A stretch of DNA of 64,000 bases from Bacillota bacterium. Lineage in GTDB: Bacteria > Bacillota > Clostridia > Acetivibrionales > JANLFN01. Below the pieces are notes generated by a model, which worked only from the letters and a program-made list of their open reading frames with translations, had not been told where the DNA came from and searched no databases. The translations under genes were made by a program, and so were the position numbers. The stretch covers positions 558,001 through 622,000 of the forward strand of contig JAEZTC010000013.1 in NCBI GenBank assembly GCA_023421675.1. The letters are read 5' to 3'. How positions within the stretch are numbered: the first letter of the stretch is position 1; every line of letters starts with the position of its first letter. Below, piece by piece: positions 52,790 through 60,012 of this stretch.

Positions 52790-54778
52790 ATGAAAAGTAT
52801 TGATCAATTAGCTGTTGATACCATAAGGGTATTGTCTGCCGAAACAGTTCAAAAGGCAAAATCGGGCCACCCGGGGCTGCCGATGGGTTCAGCTGCAATG
52901 GCATACACCCTTTGGTCGAAAAACATGAAACACAATCCTTTAAATCCGGATTGGGTTGACCGTGACCGTTTCATTCTTGGCGGAGGTCATGGATCAGCAT
53001 TACTGTACACATTGCTTCATCTTTTTGGATATGGACTTACAATTGACGATTTAAAAAATTTCAGACAGTGGGGAAGTAAAACCCCTGGACATCCCGAGTA
53101 CAGGCATACAAAGGGAGTTGAAATAACAACAGGACCGTTGGGACAGGGACTTGCAAACGGTGTTGGAATGGCAGTTGCAGAAGCATACCTTGCTGCAAAA
53201 TTCAACAAGCCCGGATATGAAATAGTTAATCATTTTACATATGTTTTATCAGGAGACGGCTGCATGATGGAAGGTGTAGCTGCTGAAGCGGCTTCACTGG
53301 CTGGTACTTTGGGCCTTGGAAAACTGGTACTTCTTTATGATTCAAACAATATAACTATAGAAGGAAATACAGATATTGCTTTCAGAGAAAATGTAGGCAA
53401 AAGATTTGATGCTTATGGCTGGCAGGTTCTGAAGGTAGAAGACGGTAATGATACAGAAGCTTTGGAAAAAGCACTGAATGAAGCAAAAAGTGACGTTACC
53501 AAACCTGCAATAATAATTGTTAAAACTCAAATTGGATACGGCTGTCCTTCAAAACAGGGTAAAGCTTGCGCACACGGGGAGCCATTAGGTGAAGACGGTA
53601 TAAAGGAAACCAAAGAATTCCTTGGATGGGAATGGGATTCCTTCGCAGTTCCTCCACAAGTTGGGGAATATATGAAAGAAGTCATAAATAAGCTTTCAAA
53701 GAATGAGAGTGAATGGAGCACTATTTGGGCTGGATATGAAAAAGAATATCCGGAACTCGCTGCCGAGTGGAAGAATTGGCATAGTGACAAGCTTACAACA
53801 GATTTACTGAACAATGAAGATTTCTGGAAATTCGACAGCAAGCCAACCGCAACAAGGGCTTCATCAGGTGATATCCTTAACAGGCTTGCAAAGCTTGTTC
53901 CAAATCTTATAGGTGGATCTGCTGACCTCGCACCATCCAATAAATCGGACATGAAAGGCCGCGGAGATTTTTCAGCTGAAGACAGAAGCGGTTCGAATCT
54001 GCACTTTGGCGTAAGAGAACATGCTATGGCAGCGATAGCAAACGGAATGGCTGTACATGGCGGATTACTCCCTTATGTTGCAACCTTCTTCGTATTCTCA
54101 GATTATATGAAACATGCTATGAGACTTTCAGCTCTTATGGGAATACCGGTAACTTATATATTGACACATGACAGTATAGGTGTTGGGGAGGATGGACCTA
54201 CTCATGAGCCTATTGAACATCTTGCAGCATTAAGAAGCATACCCAACTTTAACGTTTTCCGCCCTGCTGATTCAAAAGAAGCAGCTGCAGGCTGGTATTG
54301 TGCAGTAACAAAAAGAACAGGACCAACTGCTCTTGTACTTACAAGACAGAACCTTCCGTTACTGCCTGAGACAGGAAAAGATGCATTAAAGGGAGCTTAT
54401 GTACTTATTGATTCGGATAAGGACCCTGATATAATTCTTATGGCATCAGGTTCTGAAGTTCAGCTTATATATGAAGCTGCAAAACAGCTCAAGGAAAAGG
54501 GTATTGCAGCAAGAGTAATCAGCATGCCTTCATGGAAGCTGTTTGAAGAACAAAGTGAAGAGTACAAAAAGAGTATTTTACCTGACAATGTCAGAGCTCG
54601 TTTGGCAGTTGAAGCTGCAAGCTCTTTCGGCTGGCACAGATACATAGGGTTAGATGGAGATATAATCTCTATTGATACCTTCGGTGCATCCGCTCCTGCA
54701 GAGCTGTTGTTCAAGGAATTCGGATACACGGTTGAAAATGTAGTAGAAAAGGCATTGAAACTTGTAGAAAAGAAATAA
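52790..54778 (+). CDS. tkt: Transketolase
   Basis: Transketolase moves two-carbon units between sugar phosphates using thiamine diphosphate. The 662-residue protein has GHPGLPMGSAAMAY (about 27), GPLGQGLANGVGMA (about 113), the ThDP/Mg motif GDGCMMEGVAAEA (about 154), DLAPSNKSDMKG (about 380), the Glu in GVREHAMAAIANG (about 408) and DSIGVGEDGPTHEPIEH (about 463). AGGGG precedes the ATG. As last gene of the cluster it could take in D-erythrose-4-P. A terminator follows. Confidence 0.97.
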   Translation: MKSIDQLAVDTIRVLSAETVQKAKSGHPGLPMGSAAMAYTLWSKNMKHNPLNPDWVDRDRFILGGGHGSALLYTLLHLFGYGLTIDDLKNFRQWGSKTPGHPEYRHTKGVEITTGPLGQGLANGVGMAVAEAYLAAKFNKPGYEIVNHFTYVLSGDGCMMEGVAAEAASLAGTLGLGKLVLLYDSNNITIEGNTDIAFRENVGKRFDAYGWQVLKVEDGNDTEALEKALNEAKSDVTKPAIIIVKTQIGYGCPSKQGKACAHGEPLGEDGIKETKEFLGWEWDSFAVPPQVGEYMKEVINKLSKNESEWSTIWAGYEKEYPELAAEWKNWHSDKLTTDLLNNEDFWKFDSKPTATRASSGDILNRLAKLVPNLIGGSADLAPSNKSDMKGRGDFSAEDRSGSNLHFGVREHAMAAIANGMAVHGGLLPYVATFFVFSDYMKHAMRLSALMGIPVTYILTHDSIGVGEDGPTHEPIEHLAALRSIPNFNVFRPADSKEAAAGWYCAVTKRTGPTALVLTRQNLPLLPETGKDALKGAYVLIDSDKDPDIILMASGSEVQLIYEAAKQLKEKGIAARVISMPSWKLFEEQSEEYKKSILPDNVRARLAVEAASSFGWHRYIGLDGDIISIDTFGASAPAELLFKEFGYTVENVVEKALKLVEKK

Positions 54779-54788
54779 TCAAAAAAAT

Positions 54789-54831
54789 CAAAAGGGCATT
54801 CCTTATTATTAATGGGGAATACCCTTTTTAA
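54789..54831 (+). terminator. Intrinsic terminator after transketolase
   Basis: AAAAGGGCATTCC pairs with GGAATACCCTTTT (one mismatch) and is followed by TTAATTTT. Confidence 0.85.
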
Positions 54832-54895
54832 TTTTCATAAAAATTTATCAGAAATTATTACAACTCAGAATCTATAAGTGTTGATTACAAAATGC

Positions 54896-55075
54896 AAAAC
54901 GGCCGGATATCCATCACATATCCCGGCCGTTAGTCTGCTCGTGCGGAGCAGATTTGAGAGTTACTTTCCAACTGCTTCTCTCCTGACTTTAATTACCTTG
55001 GCTAGCCCTTTAAATTTCCTTTTGGACTCATCCCTTTCGTGGTAACTGTAATATTAGAATCTAATTTAAGATTCT
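54896..55075 (-). ncRNA. Unidentified structured small RNA, copy B
   Basis: About 180 nt, homologous to copy A at 29445-29631. Promoter on the minus strand: TGTTTA (55110-55105), 17 bp, TATAAT (55087-55082), with TGTGG just before the -10 in both copies. The 5' hairpin TTAGAATC/GATTCTAA has a different sequence but the same position as CAACCC/GGGTTG in copy A. GTTACC/GGTAAT, GGAGAG/CTCTC, CTGCTC/GAGCAG and the terminal GGCCGG stem are kept. It lies 3' of an aldehyde dehydrogenase gene on the same strand. Confidence 0.65.
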
Positions 55076-55151
55076 AATATAATTATACCACATGTATTAA
55101 AAAATAAACATAATTTTTATTAAAAAAACAGGAGAAAATCACATTTAAAAA

Positions 55152-56588
55152 TTACTCAAAATCAATTTTTACATGCTTGTATTGCAGGTATTGCTCCATA
55201 GCGTGTCTTGAAAGCTCAACGCCGTAACCGCTTTCTTTTCTTCCCCCATAAGGAGCATAAAGGGTATCTGGATTTATGGAGTTAACAGCAATACTTCCGG
55301 AGTCTATTTCAGAACACAGCTTGAATGCGGTATCCAAATTTTTAGTATATACGTAGGAAACCAGACCATAAACTGTACTATTTGCTTTTTCAATTGCTTC
55401 TTCGATAGTCTTGAATTTATCAATAGCAACAACAGGTCCGAATGTTTCTTCATGCATTATTTTCATATTAGAAGTAACATCTACAAGAACAGTGGGTTCA
55501 AAGAAATTACCCTGCTGAAGCTCTGGAGCATCGGGGCGCTTTCCGCCGCATTTTACTGTAGCTCCTTTAGATACGGCATCTTTGATTTGATCTTCTGCTG
55601 TTTCAATACCGCTCTTGTCAACCATTGGTCCAAGGTCGATATCCGGGTTAGCATAGCCGTCGCCTATTGTCATCTTTTTTGTATCCTCTACAAAACGTGC
55701 TACATACTTGTCATAGGTTGCTTCCTGTACATAAATTCTGTTAACTGCGTTACAGATCTGTCCCATGTTTCTGAATGAACGTTTTACTCCGTCTTTTATT
55801 GCTTTTTCAAAATTGGCATCATCGAATACAACAAATGGTGAATGGCCTCCAAGTTCGAGGTTAAGTTTCTTAAGACTTGCAGCAGTGGATTCGGCAATCT
55901 TTTTACCTGTTTCAGTGGAGCCTGTAAATGCAACTTTTTTAACTATAGGATTGGTAAACAGCTCATCACCAACTTCAGCATGGCTTCCAAAAACAACATT
56001 CAACGCACCTGTAGGGAATCCTGCACTAGAACATAATCTGATGAACTCTGTTAATGCAAGAGGAGTATATTTTGGTGGTTTAACAAGAACAGTACAACCA
56101 GCAGCCAATGCCGGGGCAATTTTCCATGCAATAAGGGATACTGGATAATTCCATGCGGCGATCGCTGCTACTACACCGATAGGATCACCAAATACGAAAC
56201 TTTTTGAATTATTGGCACTTGGACAAGGTATTTCGCCGCCTAAATCCATAACAACTTTTGAATAATAATCCAATACATCTGCAGAACCTGCTATTTCTTT
56301 TCTGGCATCGCATAGAGGCTTTCCGTGCTCTTGGGTAAGAATGCCTGCAAGATACTCTGAATTTTCTTTTATTATATCTGAAGCTTTTCTAAGTAATTTT
56401 GATCTTTCCTGCAAAGTGGTCTTTGACCATTTTGCAAATGCGATATGTGCTGCTTCAATAGCTTCAGAAATTTGTTCCTTTGTAATACAAGGTACTGAAC
56501 CGAGACGCTTGCCGTTTACGGGGTTTAAAACTTCAACCTTTTTTTCGCTGTCAACAAATTCACCGTTTATAAATAATTTTAAGTCCAT
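55152..56588 (-). CDS. NAD(P)-dependent aldehyde dehydrogenase
   Basis: The 478-residue protein has the ALDH marks AAWNYPVSLIAWK (about 147), GSTETGKKI (about 221), the Glu in NLELGGHSPFVV (about 244), the catalytic Cys in NMGQICNAVNRIYV (about 280), and EETFGPVVAI (about 375). It resembles the succinate-semialdehyde/lactaldehyde/glycolaldehyde dehydrogenases; the substrate is not decided by sequence. ATG 56588 is preferred, as AAAGGATG precedes it. It is transcribed from a strong promoter with a leader of about 295 nt. A link to aldehydes made by the aldolase cluster is possible. Confidence 0.92.
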   Translation of the reverse strand: MDLKLFINGEFVDSEKKVEVLNPVNGKRLGSVPCITKEQISEAIEAAHIAFAKWSKTTLQERSKLLRKASDIIKENSEYLAGILTQEHGKPLCDARKEIAGSADVLDYYSKVVMDLGGEIPCPSANNSKSFVFGDPIGVVAAIAAWNYPVSLIAWKIAPALAAGCTVLVKPPKYTPLALTEFIRLCSSAGFPTGALNVVFGSHAEVGDELFTNPIVKKVAFTGSTETGKKIAESTAASLKKLNLELGGHSPFVVFDDANFEKAIKDGVKRSFRNMGQICNAVNRIYVQEATYDKYVARFVEDTKKMTIGDGYANPDIDLGPMVDKSGIETAEDQIKDAVSKGATVKCGGKRPDAPELQQGNFFEPTVLVDVTSNMKIMHEETFGPVVAIDKFKTIEEAIEKANSTVYGLVSYVYTKNLDTAFKLCSEIDSGSIAVNSINPDTLYAPYGGRKESGYGVELSRHAMEQYLQYKHVKIDFE

Positions 56589-56883
56589 TTTTGTACACAT
56601 CCTTTTAGTATGATTTGGTTAAAATAGTTTAAAATACACGTCATAATGATATGACAAGTGAGTTGAAATAAAAAAGTATTCTGTAAATACCTCATCTCAT
56701 AAGCTACTGTTTTCAAGGAAAGTGCACAGCTTTATTTAAGTGCTTTTTAGTATATGACAAGAAAGACACTTTAGATTCCTCCTTTCCAAATGGGAGGCAA
56801 ACCCGTTTCCGGACTTACCCTGACGTCCTGTAATTCATGACATTAAGTTTTAGATTTATCAGGCTCGGAGCTTTATTTAGTTT
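56589..56883 (-). promoter_or_regulatory. Structured 5' leader of the aldehyde dehydrogenase mRNA (riboswitch candidate)
   Basis: Read leftward, the leader starts near 56883. GGTAAGTCCG-GAAA-CGGGTTTGCC (about 56820-56797) forms a 10-bp stem with a GNRA tetraloop that needs three G-U pairs, so it works only in the minus-strand RNA. CCTCC/GGAGG follows, and CCTGA/TCAGG plus GTC/GAC can close a 5' domain. Nearer the gene, GTATT-TACAG-AATAC then T6 (about 56690-56670) is a weak terminator. I recognise no known riboswitch class. Confidence 0.5.
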
Positions 56884-56889
56884 TCTTTA

Positions 56890-56918
56890 ATTATACTATT
56901 ACTTGGTTTTTACGTCAA
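56890..56918 (-). promoter_or_regulatory. Promoter of the aldehyde dehydrogenase gene
   Basis: On the minus strand, TTGACG (56918-56913), 17 bp, TATAAT (56895-56890). The start site would be about 295 nt before the ATG. The remaining gap to 57054 is AT-rich with no gene seen. Confidence 0.8.
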
Positions 56919-57054
56919 CCAACATGTAATAATATTATATTGTAATATCTAATTGATATATCGGTTTATTGATTTTATATTACATAATGTGGTATTCTTT
57001 TAATAATACTAATCATTTCATAAAGTTGTTAATCCTGATTATAGGTGTGATACT

Positions 57055-57753
57055 ATGTCTCATGAACGTGTTTTAATTGTTGATGATGAAATGGAACTTA
57101 CTTGTATAGTAAGGGATTATTTAAAGAGAGAGGGGTTTGAAACTGAAACAGCATACGATGGTGCTTCAGCTGTCAAAGTTTTTGAAACCTTTAAACCTCA
57201 GCTCGTCATACTTGACGTTATGCTTCCTGATTATGATGGAATGGAAGTGTGCAGGCGAATCAGAGCTTCTTCAAACATACCTATAATAATGTTAAGTGCC
57301 AAAAATAGTGATATAGATAAAATCCTTGGCTTGGGGCTTGGGGCAGATGATTATATATCCAAGCCTTTCAGTCCCGGAGAATTGGTGGCGCGTGTAAAAG
57401 CACACTTAAGGCGTTACGTGAATCTTTTTTTTGATGAGCCGGCGAAGCAACTAAAGTTCGGAATGCTTGAGATCGATGATAAGGCATATACGGTTTTGGT
57501 TAATAATAAGAAAATTGATTTGGCGGCTAAAGAGTTTGAACTGCTTAGTTTTTTGGCACACCATCCTCTTCAGGTTTTTACGCGGGAGCAGTTGTTTAAC
57601 CAGGTTTGGGGCTTTGACGAATATGGTGACATAAATACAGTCACCGTACATATAAGGAAAATAAGGGAAAAAATTGAGCAAACCCCATCCCAACCAATCT
57701 TTATCAAGACTGTTTGGGGAGTCGGGTATAAATTTGACGGTGACCTGCAATGA
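57055..57753 (+). CDS. OmpR-family response regulator
   Basis: The 232-residue protein has a receiver domain (1-120) with the acidic pair VDDE (about 8), phosphorylated Asp in LVILDVMLPDYDG (about 54) and Lys in ISKPFSPGEL (about 104). A winged-helix DNA-binding domain follows (about 132-230) with LAAKEFELLSFLAHH and TVTVHIRKIREKIE. It overlaps the kinase gene by 4 bp. Confidence 0.95.
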   Translation: MSHERVLIVDDEMELTCIVRDYLKREGFETETAYDGASAVKVFETFKPQLVILDVMLPDYDGMEVCRRIRASSNIPIIMLSAKNSDIDKILGLGLGADDYISKPFSPGELVARVKAHLRRYVNLFFDEPAKQLKFGMLEIDDKAYTVLVNNKKIDLAAKEFELLSFLAHHPLQVFTREQLFNQVWGFDEYGDINTVTVHIRKIREKIEQTPSQPIFIKTVWGVGYKFDGDLQ

Positions 57754-59171
57754 AAAATTATACAGGTAAAAGAGTTTCATTCCTCATTGCTGCCGTAGTA
57801 ATTACACTTTTAATTTCAGCCGCTTTTTCAATTTATTCTATAAATAATTACAGAAAGAGCCTTGAAACGGTTCCTGTTTTCAATTCTGTAAGGGTCAAGG
57901 TTAATCCGGTATTAAATGTTATTAAGAGTAACTATGAAAAAATAGGCAATTATGAAGAGTTCCAAAATAATATACGTAAAGAACTTGAGAATATACAGGC
58001 ATCACTGGTTGTTGTAAATGTTAACGGTGTAATTCTCTATGATAACAATGATAAGACTAAAATCAGCAAAAAGGTTAATATTGAAAAAACTGTCCATTAT
58101 GATGCAAAATTTGAATCAGAAAAATCCAACAATGTGGTGTTTGCTTTCCCTGTAACGGTTAACGGTATACAGGTGGCAAATGCTGTTTTTTCAATTCCTG
58201 AAAAGGATATTTTCTCATTAAATAATGCCAATATAATTTTAGCATATGCACCTATTTACATTGGAACGACGATTGTGTTTATAGTCCTGCTTATTTTATA
58301 CAGGTCAATTTCAAATAAGGTAATTAAACCTTTAAGTACTCTTAATAGTGCAATACCGGATATATTGAAGGGAAATTTGGAAACAAAACTTGAAAATTTC
58401 TCGGAAGGTGAAGTTGGAGAATTCACAAGGGCATTTGATTTGATGCGGTTGGAATTAAAGGAAGCAGAAGATAGAAAGGTAAAACTGGAGAGAGAAAGAA
58501 AAGAATTAGTGGCAAAGATTTCACATGATATTAAAACTCCTCTTTCATATATAAAGGCTTATGCTGAAGGAATAAGGGATGGTATAGCAAGTGACCCGGA
58601 AGATAGCAGAAGATATTTGAATGTAATAATTGAAAAAACAAATGGACTTACATCACTTGTAAATGATTTGCTTAATCATTCAATTCAGGATTTGGGCAAT
58701 TTAAGAATTAACAAGGAGGAAAGATACTCGAGAAAGCTTATTCTGGATATAGTCGAACCGCTTAGACTTAAACTTGCAGGTTCCTCCAAAAAGCTTGAAA
58801 TTGACGGAGATATTCCTGATGTGCTTATAATGGTTGATGCAGCCAGGTTTGAACAGGTTTTTGTAAATCTCGTTAACAATGCAGAGAAATATGCATCTGC
58901 TGATGAAAAAATTGTCATAAAGGCAGAACTAGAGGATGATTGCCTTTTAATATCAATAAGTGATAATGGAAGGGGTATTCCTCCGGAAGAGATTCCTTTC
59001 ATTTTTGACTCCTTCTACAGGGGTGAACAGCTCAGAGAATCAGTAATAGAAGGGTCGGGTCTTGGCCTTTCCATTTGTAAATATATAGTTGAACAGCATG
59101 GTGGCAACATATTTGCACAAAGCATACCTGGAAAGGGAAGCATTTTCAGTTTCACTATTCCCAAGATTTAA
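57750..59171 (+). CDS. Sensor histidine kinase
   Basis: The 473-residue protein has a first membrane helix (about 9-29), an extracellular part (about 30-168), a second helix (about 169-190), HAMP (about 192-245), the H box ISHDIKTPLSYIK (about 255) with the phosphorylated His, N box NLVNNAEKY (about 372), G1 DNGRGIP (about 405) and G2 EGSGLGLS (about 437). The signal is unknown. The FtsX-type ABC genes downstream make envelope or antimicrobial-peptide stress plausible. Confidence 0.95.
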   Translation: MKNYTGKRVSFLIAAVVITLLISAAFSIYSINNYRKSLETVPVFNSVRVKVNPVLNVIKSNYEKIGNYEEFQNNIRKELENIQASLVVVNVNGVILYDNNDKTKISKKVNIEKTVHYDAKFESEKSNNVVFAFPVTVNGIQVANAVFSIPEKDIFSLNNANIILAYAPIYIGTTIVFIVLLILYRSISNKVIKPLSTLNSAIPDILKGNLETKLENFSEGEVGEFTRAFDLMRLELKEAEDRKVKLERERKELVAKISHDIKTPLSYIKAYAEGIRDGIASDPEDSRRYLNVIIEKTNGLTSLVNDLLNHSIQDLGNLRINKEERYSRKLILDIVEPLRLKLAGSSKKLEIDGDIPDVLIMVDAARFEQVFVNLVNNAEKYASADEKIVIKAELEDDCLLISISDNGRGIPPEEIPFIFDSFYRGEQLRESVIEGSGLGLSICKYIVEQHGGNIFAQSIPGKGSIFSFTIPKI

Positions 59172-59252
59172 TAATTTCTTAATATCTTGATAAGGACTAC
59201 TAAAGATTTACTCCATAAAATTGAATTATAACTGGCTGAATGGAGTGATTAT

Positions 59253-60011
59253 ATGGCAAAACCGATTATTAAAACAGTGGATGTATGTAAAACCTTTGTA
59301 AGCGATGGAGAACAATTTCATGCGATTCGTAATATCAGCATGGAGATATATGAAAATGATTTCACCGTAATTATGGGCAGCTCCGGCTCGGGCAAGTCTA
59401 CGCTATTATACCTTTTAAGCGGTATGGACAGGATTACAGCTGGAGAAGTATATTTCCTTGGACAGCGTATTGATAAAATTAAAGAGAAAGAAATGGCTTT
59501 ATTCAGAAGAAAAAATGTAGGGTTTGTTTTTCAGGCCATAAATCTTGTCCCAAATCTGACGTTGTTCGAAAACATTGCTCTGCCCGGTTATTTGGGGGAG
59601 AAGGACAAAGATATAGTTCATGAACATTCTTTTAAACTGCTGGAGTCAATGGGAATACGGGAGTTATCCGACAGGCTCCCATCTAAAGTGTCGGGCGGGC
59701 AGCAGCAAAGGGTTGCTATTGCAAGAGCACTTATCAATAGCCCACAGGTTCTTTTCGCAGATGAACCTACTGGCAGCCTGAATTCACAACAGGGCATAAA
59801 CGTACTCGACCTTCTTACAGAAATTAATAACAACGGGCAGTCGGTTGTGATGGTTACGCATGATATTAAAGCTGCATGCAGGGCAGACAGAATCCTTTTT
59901 ATAAAGGACGGCAGAATAGATGGGGATTTGAGGCTTGGCAAGTATTCTGCCGAATCAAAGGAACTCAGGGAAAAGCAGATATTTGCATATGTCAGTGAAA
60001 AGGGGTGGTAA
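59253..60011 (+). CDS. ABC transporter ATPase, MacB/LolD type
   Basis: The 252-residue ATPase has Walker A GSSGSGKST (about 42), Q-loop VFQAINLVPNL (about 91), signature VSGGQQQRVAIARAL (about 145) and Walker B VLFADEPTGSLN (about 166). It pairs with the FtsX-like permease that starts 1 bp after its stop. It follows the histidine kinase by 81 bp, so the two-component system probably regulates it. Confidence 0.94.
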   Translation: MAKPIIKTVDVCKTFVSDGEQFHAIRNISMEIYENDFTVIMGSSGSGKSTLLYLLSGMDRITAGEVYFLGQRIDKIKEKEMALFRRKNVGFVFQAINLVPNLTLFENIALPGYLGEKDKDIVHEHSFKLLESMGIRELSDRLPSKVSGGQQQRVAIARALINSPQVLFADEPTGSLNSQQGINVLDLLTEINNNGQSVVMVTHDIKAACRADRILFIKDGRIDGDLRLGKYSAESKELREKQIFAYVSEKGW

Positions 60012-60012
60012 G

